From Pseudomonas entomophila (GTDB lineage: Bacteria; Pseudomonadota; Gammaproteobacteria; Pseudomonadales; Pseudomonadaceae), in contig NZ_CP063832.1 in NCBI RefSeq assembly GCF_023277925.1, positions 5,691,741 to 5,755,740 of the forward strand: DNA of 64,000 bases. The letters run 5' to 3'. Below, in pieces: positions 29,026 through 39,694 of the stretch. Position 1 is the first letter of the stretch, and each line of letters begins with the position of its first letter. Made by a program: the position numbers and the translations under genes. The notes beneath the pieces are model-generated. The model was not told the origin of the DNA. It did no database searches and saw only the letters and a list, made by a program, of their open reading frames with translations.

Positions 29026-29994
29026 ATGTCTTCACATAAAACCTTAGCACTTGCCCTGTGCCTGACCATGACCGGCTGTGCCAGCCACTCACAGGATGCC
29101 TCCAAAGAGGGCAGCCTTAGCTGGTGGCCCTTTGGTTCCGACAAGGTCGCCGAACAGGAAGTGAAGGCCGCCGTGACCGAGAACGTGGCCAAGGCCGACG
29201 CCAAGTCCGAAAGCAGCAGCCGCTGGTGGTGGCCGTTTGGTGTCGAGGAGAAGAAGCCTGCAGCCGCCACCGTACCGAAGATTGACCAGAAGGCTACCCA
29301 GGCCTGGTTGGACCAATACGAACCCAAGGTGCGCGAAGCCATCAAGGGCAGCAAGCTCGAACTCGAGCGCCGCGAGGATGTGCTGGCAGTAACCATCCCG
29401 GTGGACAGCGCGTACAACCCGGATCGCCCGAACATGCTGCTGCCGATCACTCTTGGTCCGATCACCCAGGTGGCCAAGGTCATTGAAACCGACACCAAGA
29501 CGGCGGTGCTGATCCTCGGCCATGGCGACAGCAGCGGCGCCACCGTTGCCACCCAGAAGCTCAGCCTCGAGCGCGCCGCTTCGGTGTCGGCGATCTTCCG
29601 CCTCAGTGGCCTGCAGCGTGATCGCCTGATGCTCAAGGGCATGGGCTCGCAAATGCCGCGTGCCGCCAACGACAGCAAGGAAGGCCGTGCTCTGAACCGT
29701 CGCGTCGAGATGCTGCTGACGCCGCAGAACACCATGGTCGCCCTGTTGGCCAAGTACCAGCAGGCTGCGCCGACGCCGGCCCCGGCATCGATGGTGGCCA
29801 CCCAGGAAACCAAGGCACCTGCGGCCGCCAAGCCTGCTGTGAAGGCCGCTGCCAAGCCTGCGGCGAAGAAGCCTGCCGCCAAGGCCAAGCCCAGCACTAC
29901 TGCGAAGAAGAAAGCCGCTCCGGCCAAGCCCGCCGCGAAGAAGGCCGCCACCGACAAGAAAGTCGCCGCCAACAGCCCTGCGAAGACCAACTGA
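29026..29994 (+). CDS. OmpA-family lipoprotein with a histone-H1-like Ala/Lys/Pro tail
   Basis: From ATG 29026, 322 residues. The lipobox LTMTGC puts the lipidated cysteine at 18. Two similar WWPFG blocks (SWWPFGSDK and [10 protein letters not shown]) lie near residues 32 and 68. An OmpA-like peptidoglycan-binding domain covers about 130-230 ([19 protein letters not shown]). The last 60 or so residues are almost only Ala, Lys and Pro in AAKPA and KKPAAK repeats, like AlgP or histone H1. A polycation tail on an envelope lipoprotein is odd. It lies 19 bases before pdxH, so they probably share a transcript. Confidence 0.82.
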   Translation: MSSHKTLALALCLTMTGCASHSQDASKEGSLSWWPFGSDKVAEQEVKAAVTENVAKADAKSESSSRWWWPFGVEEKKPAAATVPKIDQKATQAWLDQYEPKVREAIKGSKLELERREDVLAVTIPVDSAYNPDRPNMLLPITLGPITQVAKVIETDTKTAVLILGHGDSSGATVATQKLSLERAASVSAIFRLSGLQRDRLMLKGMGSQMPRAANDSKEGRALNRRVEMLLTPQNTMVALLAKYQQAAPTPAPASMVATQETKAPAAAKPAVKAAAKPAAKKPAAKAKPSTTAKKKAAPAKPAAKKAATDKKVAANSPAKTN

Positions 29995-30013
29995 TCGTCA
30001 AGGAAACGCAGTC

Positions 30014-30661
30014 ATGACCCAATCCCTGGCCGATATGCGCCGCGACTACACCCGTGATGGCCTGGCCGAAGCCCAGGCCCCGGGGGAGCCGTTCGCGCTG
30101 TTTCACCAATGGTTCGCCGACGCGGTGAAGACCGAGCAACTGCCGGTGGAAGCCAACGCCATGACATTGGCCACGGTGGATGCCGATGGCCGTCCGCATT
30201 GTCGGGTGCTGTTGCTCAAGGCCCTCGATGCGCGGGGGTTTACCTTCTTCACCAACTACGAAAGCGCCAAGGGCCAGCACATCGCGGCCAATCCGTTCGC
30301 CGCCATGACGTTCTTCTGGCCGGCGCTGGAGCGTCAGGTGCGTATCGAAGGTCGGGTGGAGAAGGTTACGGCCAAAGAGTCGGACGACTACTACCAGGTG
30401 CGCCCCATGGGTAGCCGCCTGGGGGCCTGGGCGTCGCCGCAGAGCCGGGTGATTGCTGGCCGTGAGGAACTGGAGGGGCTGGTCAAGGCTACCGAAGCGC
30501 GTTTCTCCGACACGCAACCCCATTGTCCCGAGCATTGGGGCGGTTACCGCCTGTTGCCGGAGCGTATCGAGTTCTGGCAGGGGCGGGCCAGTCGCTTGCA
30601 TGATCGGTTGAACTATCGCCTGGTCGATGGCCAATGGCAGCGCGAGCGCCTGGCCCCTTGA
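30014..30661 (+). CDS. pdxH: Pyridoxamine/pyridoxine 5'-phosphate oxidase
   Basis: The 215-residue flavoenzyme oxidises PNP and PMP to pyridoxal 5'-phosphate using FMN and oxygen. FMN-binding and family blocks include [34 protein letters not shown] and the C-terminal [12 protein letters not shown] and ERLAP. The length is standard. AAGGAAA lies 8 bases before the ATG. Confidence 0.96.
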   Translation: MTQSLADMRRDYTRDGLAEAQAPGEPFALFHQWFADAVKTEQLPVEANAMTLATVDADGRPHCRVLLLKALDARGFTFFTNYESAKGQHIAANPFAAMTFFWPALERQVRIEGRVEKVTAKESDDYYQVRPMGSRLGAWASPQSRVIAGREELEGLVKATEARFSDTQPHCPEHWGGYRLLPERIEFWQGRASRLHDRLNYRLVDGQWQRERLAP

Positions 30662-30680
30662 GTCAGGCGGGCCGCTGTGC

Positions 30681-30760
30681 GGCCTTCGCCGGCAAAGCCG
30701 GCTCCTACAGATCAGATTGGCAACGCGTCCCCTGTAGCAGCCGGCTTTGCCGGCGAAGGG
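30681..30760. repeat. REP pair
   Basis: TTCGCCGGCAAAGCCGGCTCCTACAG and its near-exact complement CTGTAGCAGCCGGCTTTGCCGGCGAA, 20 bases apart, between the convergent ends of pdxH and the small membrane protein. Confidence 0.85.
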
Positions 30761-30779
30761 CTGCAACGCAGCCCCCGTT

Positions 30780-31010
30780 TCACCGATACCCCGCCGACTC
30801 CCGCTCCAGCCACGCCGCCAGCTCCTTGCGTCCAACTTTCTCCGCCCGCGCTCGCTGCAACAACCCAAGCATGTATTCGCGCTTGCCCGGATCATCTCCC
30901 GCCATCGACAACGCCAGGTCGCGGTCCATCCAGCGGCGCATGCGCACGTACAGCCACCAATGGAAATACAGGCCCGTGGCGGTCACGATGACGACGATGA
31001 AGTAATCCAT
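30780..31010 (-). CDS. Small membrane protein, unknown function
   Basis: From ATG 31010 (76 residues, MDYFIVVIV). One transmembrane helix (about 3-22) is followed by a basic cytoplasmic helix (YVRMRRWMDRD) and a C-terminal helix ending KELAAWLERESAGYR. The function is unknown. It is divergent from the SlyB-like gene. Confidence 0.72.
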   Translation of the reverse strand: MDYFIVVIVTATGLYFHWWLYVRMRRWMDRDLALSMAGDDPGKREYMLGLLQRARAEKVGRKELAAWLERESAGYR

Positions 31011-31159
31011 GGCTATCCTTGGTCCAACGTTTGAGCCAGCTTCACAGCCCGTTATGGCTGTACCTGAGCTGAATGAGAACAAATTTACGACGTTTATGCG
31101 GTGACAGCCGTCAAGACGAAGCGTCTAATGAGCACCTGTAACTTTTTGGAGAGTGTCCC

Positions 31160-31624
31160 ATGCGTAAATCCGCTTTGCTGCTGGCCAGCTTCACCACCGT
31201 ATCGCTGCTGCTGGGCGGCTGCCAGTCGTCGCTGACCGGCGACAGCTATTCCCGTGATGAGGCTCGCCGCGTGCAGACCGTACGCATGGGCACCATCGAA
31301 TCCCTGCGCCCGGTGAAGATCGAAGGCACCAAGACCCCGATCGGTGGTGGTGCCGGCGCTATCGTCGGTGGTGTCGCCGGCAGCGCCGTCGGTGGTGGCC
31401 GTGGCAGCATCGTCGCGGCCGTGATCGGTGCCGTGGCCGGTGGTCTGGCCGGCTCCGCCGCGGAAGAAGGCCTGACCCGTACGCAAGGCGTTGAGATCAC
31501 CGTGCGTGAAGACGATGGCAGCATGCGCGCCTATGTGCAGCAAGTGCAGCAGAACGAGGTATTCCGCGTGGGTGAGCGTGTGCGCATCATGACCGTCGAT
31601 GGCACCAGCCGCGTCACTCACTGA
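31160..31624 (+). CDS. Glycine-zipper lipoprotein, SlyB/PcP-like
   Basis: The 154-residue product has lipobox LLLGGC (Cys21) and a glycine-zipper 2TM domain in the middle, with two Gly/Ala-rich helices (about 70-112). A short beta domain ends the protein (VEITVREDDGSM, FRVGERVRIMTVDG). Family members are outer-membrane lipoproteins linked to envelope integrity and divalent-cation stress. GGAG lies 9-10 bases before the ATG. A strong terminator follows. Confidence 0.88.
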   Translation: MRKSALLLASFTTVSLLLGGCQSSLTGDSYSRDEARRVQTVRMGTIESLRPVKIEGTKTPIGGGAGAIVGGVAGSAVGGGRGSIVAAVIGAVAGGLAGSAAEEGLTRTQGVEITVREDDGSMRAYVQQVQQNEVFRVGERVRIMTVDGTSRVTH

Positions 31625-31634
31625 TAACGCGTGC

Positions 31635-31678
31635 AAAAACAAACCCCGACCGGCTCAGCCGTGTCGGGGTTTGTTTTT
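31635..31678. terminator. Bidirectional terminator
   Basis: AAAAACAAACCCCGAC and GTCGGGGTTTGTTTTT are exact complements around a 12-base loop. It serves the SlyB-like gene (+) and the FAD oxidoreductase gene (-, stop at 31700). Confidence 0.95.
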
Positions 31679-31699
31679 GTGCCGGGGAAGGCAACCGGA

Positions 31700-33313
31700 T
31701 CAGTCGTTCATCCCGAGCATGTCGCGCGCCACCGCTTCGGCGATACGAATGCCATCGACACCGGCGGACAAGATGCCACCGGCATAGCCCGCGCCTTCGC
31801 CTGCGGGGAACAAGCCCTTGAGGTTGAGGCTCTGGAAGTCGGCGCCACGGGTGATACGCAGTGGCGACGAGGTACGCGTCTCGATGCCGGTCAGCACCGC
31901 GTCGTGCAGGTTATAGCCCTTGATCTGGCGGTCGAAGGCCGGCAGCGCCTCGCGGATCGCCTCGATGGCGAAGTCCGGCAGGCTGGGTGCCAGGTCGCCG
32001 AGGGTGACGCCGGGTTTGTAGGAGGGCTCGACACTGCCCAGCGCCGTGGACGGGCGGCCAGCGACGAAATCACCCACCAATTGCGCGGGGGCCTGGTAGT
32101 TGCTGCCACCCATCACATAGGCGTGGGCCTCCAGACGTTCCTGCAGCTCGATACCGGCCAGTGGGCCGCCCGGGTAGTCACGCTCGGGGTCGATACCGAC
32201 AACGATACCGGAGTTGGCATTGCGCTCGTTGCGTGAGTACTGGCTCATGCCGTTGGTGACCACACGGCCAGGTTCACTGGTGGCAGCGACCACGGTACCG
32301 CCCGGGCACATGCAGAAGCTGTACACCGAACGGCCGTTCTTGGCGTGGTGGACCAGCTTGTAGTCGGCGGCGCCGAGTTTCGGATGGCCGGCGTACTTGC
32401 CCAGGCGTGCCTTGTCGATCAAGGACTGTGGGTGTTCGATACGGAAGCCGACCGAGAACGGCTTGGCCTCCATGAACACGCCTTTGGCGTGGAGCATGCG
32501 GAAGGTATCGCGGGCGCTGTGGCCCAGGGCCAGGACCACATGGCGCGAATGCAGTTGTTCACCGCTTTGCAGCACCACGCCGGTGAGCTGCTCGCCGTCC
32601 ACCAGCAGGTCGGTGACCTTCTGCTCGAAGCGCACCTCGCCGCCCAGGGTGATGATTTCCTCACGCATTTTCTCGACCATGCTGGTCAGGCGGAAGGTAC
32701 CGATGTGCGGCTTGTTGATGTAGAGGATTTCTTCCGGGGCGCCAGCCTTGACGAACTCTTCCAGCACCTTGCGGCCGTGGTGGTTCGGATCCTTGATCTG
32801 GCTGTACAGCTTGCCGTCGGAGAAGGTGCCGGCGCCGCCTTCGCCGAACTGCACGTTCGATTCGGGGTTGAGCACGCTCTTGCGCCAAAGGCCCCAGGTA
32901 TCCTTGGTGCGCTGACGCACCTCCTTGCCGCGTTCGAGGACGATGGGCTTGAAGCCCATCTGTGCCAGCAACAGGCCGGCGAAGATACCGCAAGGGCCGA
33001 AGCCGACGACGATCGGGCGCTCCTGCGGCTCGTTCGGCGCGTGGCCGACGAACTTGTAGCTGACATCCGGCGCAACGCCGACCTTCGGGTCGTCAGCGAA
33101 GGTGCGCAGCAGCTCGGCTTCATTGCTGGTTTCGAGGTCGATGGTGTAGATGAACAGCAGCTCGCTGTTCTTCTTGCGCGCATCGTAGCTGCGCTTGAAC
33201 AGGGTGAAGCCCAGCAGTTGCGCGTCGCTGATGCCCAGGCGCTGGACAATGGCGGCGCGCAGCTCGTCGTCGGAATGGTCCAGGGGCAGCTTCAGTTCGG
33301 TGATTCGTAGCAT
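31700..33313 (-). CDS. FAD-dependent oxidoreductase (HI0933/COG2509-like)
   Basis: From ATG 33313 (537 residues, MLRITELKLP). An N-terminal helper domain (about 1-85) precedes an FAD-binding Rossmann motif, PIVVGFGPCGIFAGLLLAQMG (near 100), and GEGGAGTFSDGKLYS. The C-terminal FPAGEGAGYAGGI completes the FAD fold. The family is listed as an uncharacterised FAD-dependent dehydrogenase, and its substrate is unknown. No partner gene is nearby. Confidence 0.87.
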   Translation of the reverse strand: MLRITELKLPLDHSDDELRAAIVQRLGISDAQLLGFTLFKRSYDARKKNSELLFIYTIDLETSNEAELLRTFADDPKVGVAPDVSYKFVGHAPNEPQERPIVVGFGPCGIFAGLLLAQMGFKPIVLERGKEVRQRTKDTWGLWRKSVLNPESNVQFGEGGAGTFSDGKLYSQIKDPNHHGRKVLEEFVKAGAPEEILYINKPHIGTFRLTSMVEKMREEIITLGGEVRFEQKVTDLLVDGEQLTGVVLQSGEQLHSRHVVLALGHSARDTFRMLHAKGVFMEAKPFSVGFRIEHPQSLIDKARLGKYAGHPKLGAADYKLVHHAKNGRSVYSFCMCPGGTVVAATSEPGRVVTNGMSQYSRNERNANSGIVVGIDPERDYPGGPLAGIELQERLEAHAYVMGGSNYQAPAQLVGDFVAGRPSTALGSVEPSYKPGVTLGDLAPSLPDFAIEAIREALPAFDRQIKGYNLHDAVLTGIETRTSSPLRITRGADFQSLNLKGLFPAGEGAGYAGGILSAGVDGIRIAEAVARDMLGMND

Positions 33314-33416
33314 GGCAGGGTCCAGTATCCCGGCCATGGGCGGCCGGCGGCTTTACACAAACCGCCAAGTATAAGCTGTTCGTCGCCCCGACTGGCAGGA
33401 TAAACGCACCTGGCGA

Positions 33417-34094
33417 TCAGAGGTCGCGGGCACCGCCGTAATAGGCACAGCCCTGCAGGGTCTTGCCGTCGATGCGCAGCTCGGCCTTGAGATGGCGGAT
33501 GGCACCGGTGGCACCATCGACGCAACGCTGCGGCGCAACCCACAGTTCGACGCGCTGGCCGTTGGCTTCGCTGGACAGGCTCAGGCCGCCGCCAGGCATT
33601 TCCTCTTCCAGGTAAGGCAGCGGCAGTGGGTCCTGACCGACGCGGTTGAGCACCATGCCCTTGCCGCTGGCCTTGATGTCCCAATCCGGCTCATGGCCAC
33701 CGGCGCGCAGGGTCAGTTGCTTGAAGTTGGGGTCTTCGCAGCCTGGATGTTCTGAGGATTCAAGGCGGTACAGGCGGGTCACGTCGAGCTGGCCGTCGCT
33801 GCCCGCCTGCTTGCTGCCGGCCAGGCGTCCGCGGACATCGGCGAACAGTTTGTCACCGGCGTCGTCGGCCAGGTTGGCGGCTTCTTGCAGGATACCGGTC
33901 GCGGCGGCGTCGTTGACGATGAAGCGACGGCTTTCGCTGCAGGGTTTGAACAACAGATGGCCGCCAGCCGCGCTCAGTTCGCCTTGCATGCGGGTGGTGC
34001 CAAGGTTCGGGTCGACCGGCTTTTCGGCCAGCATCTGGCAGCCGGCGAACAGCGGCAGCAGGGCGGTGAGCAGCAGGGAAGGGGTGAGGCGCAT
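33417..34094 (-). CDS. Predicted lipoprotein (COG3650-like)
   Basis: From ATG 34094 (225 residues, MRLTPSLLL). The lipobox LFAGC puts the lipidated cysteine at 19. The mature part carries ten or fewer conserved blocks with paired cysteines (FKPCSESRRF, HPGCEDP, PQRCVDG, QGCAYYGGARDL), which could form disulphides in the periplasm. I recall a conserved membrane or lipoprotein family (COG3650) with this C-terminal GCAYYG block. The function is unknown. Confidence 0.75.
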   Translation of the reverse strand: MRLTPSLLLTALLPLFAGCQMLAEKPVDPNLGTTRMQGELSAAGGHLLFKPCSESRRFIVNDAAATGILQEAANLADDAGDKLFADVRGRLAGSKQAGSDGQLDVTRLYRLESSEHPGCEDPNFKQLTLRAGGHEPDWDIKASGKGMVLNRVGQDPLPLPYLEEEMPGGGLSLSSEANGQRVELWVAPQRCVDGATGAIRHLKAELRIDGKTLQGCAYYGGARDL

Positions 34095-34190
34095 GGGGCG
34101 GGCTCCGGTGTTCGGGCAAAAAGTGCCGGTCACGTTACCGAGCCTGTCGGGTGTCTACAAGGGGAACAAGCCCACGGTACGCGTCATCGC

Positions 34191-34276
34191 GTAGGAGCCA
34201 GCCTTGCTGGCGAGCCAGGCGCCTCGGTGGATGACACCGGCGACGCCGGTGTTCGCCGGCAAGGCCGGCTCCTACA
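34191..34276. repeat. REP pair
   Basis: GTAGGAGCCAGCCTTGCTGGCGA and TTCGCCGGCAAGGCCGGCTCCTAC form an inverted pair around about 38 bases. Confidence 0.85.
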
Positions 34277-34308
34277 AAGACCACACCAGCATCAATAGCA
34301 GCAGGCAG

Positions 34309-34331
34309 AAAAAAGGGCCCGAAGGCCCTTT
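34309..34331 (-). terminator. Terminator after livF
   Basis: Read on the minus strand, AAAGGGCC-TTCG-GGCCCTTTTTT follows the livF stop by about 7 bases: a 7-bp stem, a UUCG tetraloop and a T run. Confidence 0.9.
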
Positions 34332-34337
34332 GATCTT

Positions 34338-35039
<702 letters not shown>

Positions 35040-35807
35040 TTACGCTTCCCCCAAGTAGGCCTTGATCACATCAGGGTTGCCGCGGATCTCGTCCGGCGTG
35101 CCATCGGCCAGGGGCGTGCCCTGGTTGATCACCACGATGTGGTCGGAAATGCTCATCACCAGCTTCATGTCGTGCTCGATCAGCAGCACGGTCACGTTGT
35201 GGGATTCGCGTAGATAGGCGATGAGGGCCTTGAGGTCCTCGGTCTCCTTGGGGTTCAGGCCGGCAGCCGGCTCGTCGAGCATGATGATCCGTGGTTGGGT
35301 CATCATGCAGCGGGCGATTTCCAGGCGGCGTTGCTGGCCGTAGGCGAGGGTGCCGGCGGTACGGTTGGCGAACTCGGTCAGGTGGACCTTCTCCAGCCAG
35401 TACTGGGCGCGCTCCATGGCCTCTTTCTCGCTGCGGCGGAAGCTCGGGGTCTTGAACAGGCCGGCGAAGAAGTTGGTGTTGAGGTGACGGTGCTGGGCGA
35501 TCAGCAGGTTTTCCAGCGCGGTCATCTCCTTGAACAGGCGCACGTTCTGGAAGGTCCGCACCACGCCCTTGCGGGCAATCTGATGACCGGCCAGGCCCTG
35601 GATCGGCTGGCCGTCGAGCAGGATGGTGCCGCCGCTGGGCTTGTAGAAGCCGGTGAGGCAGTTGAATACGGTGGTCTTGCCGGCACCGTTAGGGCCGATC
35701 AGCGCCACCACCTGTTTCTCCTTCACGGTCAGGGCCACGCCGTTGACCGCCAACAAGCCGCCAAAGCGCATGCTCAGGCCGCTGACTTGCAGAATTTCGC
35801 GGCTCAT
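35040..35807 (-). CDS. livG: Branched-chain amino acid ABC transporter ATPase LivG
   Basis: The 255-residue ATPase has Walker [10 protein letters not shown], signature [15 protein letters not shown] and Walker [14 protein letters not shown]. The AGLNPKET motif after Walker B is typical of LivG. Its start overlaps the livM stop by 4 bases, and livF follows directly, showing a tight operon. Confidence 0.96.
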   Translation of the reverse strand: MSREILQVSGLSMRFGGLLAVNGVALTVKEKQVVALIGPNGAGKTTVFNCLTGFYKPSGGTILLDGQPIQGLAGHQIARKGVVRTFQNVRLFKEMTALENLLIAQHRHLNTNFFAGLFKTPSFRRSEKEAMERAQYWLEKVHLTEFANRTAGTLAYGQQRRLEIARCMMTQPRIIMLDEPAAGLNPKETEDLKALIAYLRESHNVTVLLIEHDMKLVMSISDHIVVINQGTPLADGTPDEIRGNPDVIKAYLGEA

Positions 35808-37060
35808 CGAGGCAGCTCCATGTGCGGACGTTGCATAGGCAGCAGGCCTTGCGGACGCCAGATCATCATCAACACCATCAGCGCACCGAACATCAGCATC
35901 CGGTATTCGCTGAACTCACGCATCATCTCCGGCAGCAGGATCATCACGATGGCCGCGAGAATCACGCCCAACTGCGAACCCATGCCGCCCAGCACGACGA
36001 TGGCGAGGATGATCGCCGACTCGATGAAGGTGAATGACTCCGGTGTCACCAGCCCTTGGCGGGCGGCGAAGAAGCTGCCGGCGAAACCGGCGAAGCAGGC
36101 ACCCAGGGTGAACGCCGAGAGCTTGATCACGGTGGGGTTCAAACCCAGCGCGCGGCAGGCGATCTCGTCTTCGCGCAGCGCTTCCCAGGCCCGGCCGATC
36201 GGCATGCGCAGCAGGCGGTTGATGACGAACAGCGCCAACAGCGCCAGCAGCAGGGCCACCAGGTAGAGGAAGATGACCTTGTTGATCGAGTTGTATTCCA
36301 GCCCGAAGAACTCATGGAACGTTTGCATGCCCTCGGCGGCGCGGCGTTCGAAGGTCAGGCCGAAGAACTCCGGCTTGGGGATGTTGCTGATGCCGTTGGG
36401 GCCGCCGGTCCAGTCGGTGAGGTTACGCAGGAACAGGCGGATGATCTCGCCGAAGCCAAGCGTCACGATCGCCAGGTAGTCGCCGCGCAGGCGCAGTACC
36501 GGGAAACCGAGCAGGAAGCCGAAGGTGGCGGCCATCAGGCCGGCGATCGGCAAGCACACCCAGAAGCTCCAGCCCAGGTAGTGGGAGAGCATTGCATAGC
36601 TGTAGGCGCCGACGGCGTAGAAGCCGACGTAACCCAGGTCGAGCAGGCCCGCAAGCCCTACCACGATGTTCAGGCCAAGGCCCAGCAACACGTAGATCAG
36701 GATCAGCGTGGCGATGTCGACCGCGCCGCGCGAGCCGAAGAACGGCCAGATCAGCGCCGCCACGATCAGCCCGATGATGACCCAGCGCTGGGTCTTCGGC
36801 AGGGTGAGGAAGTTGGTTACCGAAGGTGGTACCAGCTTGCGCTCCGAGCGGCGGCCCATCACCGCGCTCCACTGCTTGTCGAACAGTACGCGCAGGAACA
36901 TCAGCACCGAGCACGCGGCGATGATGCTGATGGTGAACGAGCCCTGGCTATGCACGACCAGGCTGATGCCGTCGATGCTGAGTTTCAGGCCCAGCACCGG
37001 GAAGGCCACGGCCCAGACCAGCAAGGCGCTGAAGAACGCCTGTTTGAGATTTCTGTTCAT
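35804..37060 (-). CDS. livM: Branched-chain amino acid ABC transporter permease LivM
   Basis: The 418-residue permease has an extra N-terminal region (about 1-95, two helices) before the conserved BPD_transp_2 core, as in P. aeruginosa BraE. The signature [25 protein letters not shown] and the C-terminal coupling region [16 protein letters not shown] are clear. Its start overlaps livH by 4 bases and its stop overlaps livG by 4 bases. Confidence 0.95.
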   Translation of the reverse strand: MNRNLKQAFFSALLVWAVAFPVLGLKLSIDGISLVVHSQGSFTISIIAACSVLMFLRVLFDKQWSAVMGRRSERKLVPPSVTNFLTLPKTQRWVIIGLIVAALIWPFFGSRGAVDIATLILIYVLLGLGLNIVVGLAGLLDLGYVGFYAVGAYSYAMLSHYLGWSFWVCLPIAGLMAATFGFLLGFPVLRLRGDYLAIVTLGFGEIIRLFLRNLTDWTGGPNGISNIPKPEFFGLTFERRAAEGMQTFHEFFGLEYNSINKVIFLYLVALLLALLALFVINRLLRMPIGRAWEALREDEIACRALGLNPTVIKLSAFTLGACFAGFAGSFFAARQGLVTPESFTFIESAIILAIVVLGGMGSQLGVILAAIVMILLPEMMREFSEYRMLMFGALMVLMMIWRPQGLLPMQRPHMELPR

Positions 37061-37980
37061 ACTTTTTCAACCTCCGGGCGGCCCAGGATGCCGGTCGGCC
37101 GGAACAACAGAACGAGAACCAAGAGACCGAATGCCACCACGTCCTTGTACTGGTCGCCGAAGATGTCGGCGCCGAAGGCTTCGGCCACGCCCAGCACCAG
37201 CCCGCCGAGCATGGCGCCCGGGATGCTGCCGATGCCGCCCAATACCGCCGCGGTGAAGGCTTTCAAGCCCACCAGGAAGCCGGCGTTGGGGTTGATCACC
37301 CCGTACTGCATGCTCAGCAGCACGGCCGCCACCGCCGCCAGGGCGGCACCGATGACGAAGGTCAGGGCGATGATGTTGTTGGTGTTGATGCCCAGCAGGT
37401 TGGCCATCTTGATGTCCTCGGCGCAGGCGCGGCAGGCGCGGCCGAGGCGGGAACGAGAGATGAACAGGGTCAGGCAGGTCATGGCGATCAGCGTGACCAC
37501 GAACACCAGGATCTGCATGTACGAGACCAGCACTTCCTCCGCGCCGCCCGGGCCGAAGGAGAAGGCGCCGGGAATCAGGTTGGGGATGGACTTGTCTTTC
37601 GAGTCCTGCGACAGCAGGACAGTGTTCTGCAGGAAGATCGACATGCCGATGGCGGAGATCAGCGGGATCAGCCGGTTGCTGTTGCGCAGCGGCCGGTAGG
37701 CGACCCGTTCGATGCTGTAGCCGTAGGCACTGGTGACGCAGATCGTGGCGACGAAGGCCACGGTCATGAGGATCGGCAGGGAGTGGATGCCCATCATGGC
37801 CAGCCCGGCGAGGGCGATGAAGGCCACGTAGGAGCCGATCATGTAGACCTCGCCGTGGGCGAAGTTGATCATACCAATGATGCCGTACACCATCGTGTAA
37901 CCGATGGCGATCAGCGCGTAGGTACTGCCGATGGTCAATCCGTTAACCAGTTGTTGGAGGAAGTGGTAGATCTCAGGCAT
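37057..37980 (-). CDS. livH: Branched-chain amino acid ABC transporter permease LivH
   Basis: From ATG 37980 (307 residues, AGGAG 8 bases upstream). Typical motifs are [30 protein letters not shown] (split here for length: it opens with [20 protein letters not shown]) and [17 protein letters not shown] near the coupling loop. It has about eight transmembrane helices and forms the channel with LivM. A 238-base gap with a hairpin separates it from livK, so the permease-ATPase genes are expressed less than the binding protein or have an extra promoter. Confidence 0.95.
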   Translation of the reverse strand: MPEIYHFLQQLVNGLTIGSTYALIAIGYTMVYGIIGMINFAHGEVYMIGSYVAFIALAGLAMMGIHSLPILMTVAFVATICVTSAYGYSIERVAYRPLRNSNRLIPLISAIGMSIFLQNTVLLSQDSKDKSIPNLIPGAFSFGPGGAEEVLVSYMQILVFVVTLIAMTCLTLFISRSRLGRACRACAEDIKMANLLGINTNNIIALTFVIGAALAAVAAVLLSMQYGVINPNAGFLVGLKAFTAAVLGGIGSIPGAMLGGLVLGVAEAFGADIFGDQYKDVVAFGLLVLVLLFRPTGILGRPEVEKV

Positions 37981-38168
37981 TACAGCGCTCCTAAAAACCT
38001 GATTTGCATTTCTCTGGCGGGGGTGACCCGGGCCCATTTGTTCTCGCGGTCTTCGCCACGTGATCGTTGTGCGGGCACTGCCAGGAAACCGCGGGTGACG
38101 GTTTTAAGATTTTCAGGTGGACCGGCCCCCGGATCGCGGGGATCAGGCCCATAGAACCTCGTAAAACA

Positions 38169-38194
38169 AAGCCCACTGCTCGCACAGTGGGCTT
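38169..38194 (-). terminator. Hairpin after livK, likely partial terminator
   Basis: AAGCCCACTG pairs exactly with CAGTGGGCTT around a 6-base loop; on the minus strand TGTTTT follows. It lies 25 bases after the livK stop and before livH, so it probably attenuates read-through into livHMGF. Confidence 0.8.
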
Positions 38195-38218
38195 CTCGGT
38201 CAGCTATTAGTCACGCAG

Positions 38219-39334
38219 TTACTGAGGGGAGACTTCGGTCTTCGGCTTGCCGAAGTGCCATTCGTAGACCACGAACTTGAAGTTCTTCAGGTCACCTTTC
38301 TCGTCGTACGACAGGTCGCCGGTCGGGGTCTTGAAGGTGCCGGCGTGGATGGCAGCCGCCACCTTGTCGGTGTCTTCGGACTTGGCGGCCTTGATGCCTT
38401 CGGCGATCAGCTCCACGGCCGAGTAGGCCGGGAATACGAACGGACCGCTCGGGTCCTTGCCGTCGGCCTTGATGGCGTCGACGATGGCCTTGTTCGCAGG
38501 ATCGGCGTCGAACGACTTCGGTAGGGTGACCAGCAGGCCTTCGGAGGCGCCCTGGGCGATCTGCGAGATGGAGTCGTTACCCACGCCTTCCGGGCCCATG
38601 AACTTGGCTTTCAGGCCCTTCTCTTGCGCCTGGCGCAGGATCAGGCCCAGCTCCGGGTGGTAGCCGCCGTAGTAGACGAAGTCGACGTTGTTCTGCTTGA
38701 GCTTCTGGATGATCGAGGAGAAGTCCTTGTCACCGGCGTTCAGGCCTTCGAAGACGGCTACTTTGGTGCCTTTCTTCTCCAGCGTCTGCTTGACCGCGGT
38801 GGCGATGCCTTCACCGTACTGCTGCTTGTCGTGCAGGACGGCGACCACTTTCGGTTTGACGTGGTCGGCGATGTAGTTGCCGGCAGCCGGGCCTTGGGCG
38901 CTGTCCAGGCCGATGGTGCGGAAGATCAGTTTGTAGCCACGGGCGGTGATTTCCGGCGAGGTGGCGGCGGGGGTGATCATGATCACGCCTTCGTCTTCGT
39001 AGATGTCGGACGCAGGCTGGGTGGAGCTGGAGCACAGGTGGCCGATCACGAACTTGACGCCATCGTTGACCACTTTGTTGGCGACGGCCACGGCCTGTTT
39101 AGGGTCGCACGCGTCGTCGTATTCCTTGGCTTCGAGCATCTTGCCGTCGACGCCGCCCTTGGCGTTGATGTCCTTGATGGCTTGCTTGGCACCGGTGAAC
39201 TGCATGTCGCCGTATTGAGTCACGGGACCGGTTTTCGGCCCGGCGATACCGATCTTGATGGTATCGGCGGCAAACGAATGGCTGGCAACCCCGGCCAGAA
39301 CCATTGCGGCAAACAGCTTGGAAATCTTGATCAT
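38219..39334 (-). CDS. livK: Branched-chain amino acid periplasmic binding protein
   Basis: The 371-residue protein has a cleaved signal peptide (ISKLFAAMVLAGVASHSFA, cut before ADTIKIG) and the type I periplasmic binding fold. Conserved blocks include VKFVIGHLCSSSTQPASDIYEDEGV and YEWHFGKPKTE at the C terminus. It equals BraC of P. aeruginosa and delivers Leu, Ile, Val (and Ala or Thr in BraC) to LivHM. GGAG lies 7 bases before the ATG. Confidence 0.95.
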   Translation of the reverse strand: MIKISKLFAAMVLAGVASHSFAADTIKIGIAGPKTGPVTQYGDMQFTGAKQAIKDINAKGGVDGKMLEAKEYDDACDPKQAVAVANKVVNDGVKFVIGHLCSSSTQPASDIYEDEGVIMITPAATSPEITARGYKLIFRTIGLDSAQGPAAGNYIADHVKPKVVAVLHDKQQYGEGIATAVKQTLEKKGTKVAVFEGLNAGDKDFSSIIQKLKQNNVDFVYYGGYHPELGLILRQAQEKGLKAKFMGPEGVGNDSISQIAQGASEGLLVTLPKSFDADPANKAIVDAIKADGKDPSGPFVFPAYSAVELIAEGIKAAKSEDTDKVAAAIHAGTFKTPTGDLSYDEKGDLKNFKFVVYEWHFGKPKTEVSPQ

Positions 39335-39456
39335 AGTGCTCCACTCATTCTGTTGTAATTCTTATAGTCCTGAGGCCAGGGCTACAGACCGGGCGGGATT
39401 CGCGGCTTGGTTACGCCATGCCGTAAGCCCACCTTCCCCCGGAACATGTCCCGGAA

Positions 39457-39470
39457 CTGTACCGGTACAG
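39457..39470. promoter_or_regulatory. Perfect palindrome CTGTACCGGTACAG, possible operator
   Basis: The 360-base gap at 39335-39694 between livK and the DUF2288 gene holds no gene, but it does hold this exact 14-bp palindrome, flanked by GGAA and TGTAG. Similar GTAC-type palindromes are bound by GntR/MocR regulators. No such regulator is encoded in the window, so the match is only by appearance. Confidence 0.4.
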
Positions 39471-39694
39471 TGTAGAGCGCCGTCCGAGCGCTTGAAAAGC
39501 GGGCGAAAAGCGTCTGTTTCGAGGGGTGTCGCCTGGTCGACATAAAGATACAGAAAAGCGCCATCAATTTGCCTGCATCTTCGGCCTGCCCCCACAAACT
39601 CGGGCCGGTTCGACCAAATTACGTATTTGAAACCGGGTTTTTCTGCAAAAATGCCGACCTTTTTTGTTGGTCGATTCTTTGCGCAGGTAAACCC

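Noticed and set aside
36056..37699. A 547-codon plus-strand open frame
   Set aside because: It is antisense to livM and livH; the composition (many Gln, Arg, His) is a typical shadow.
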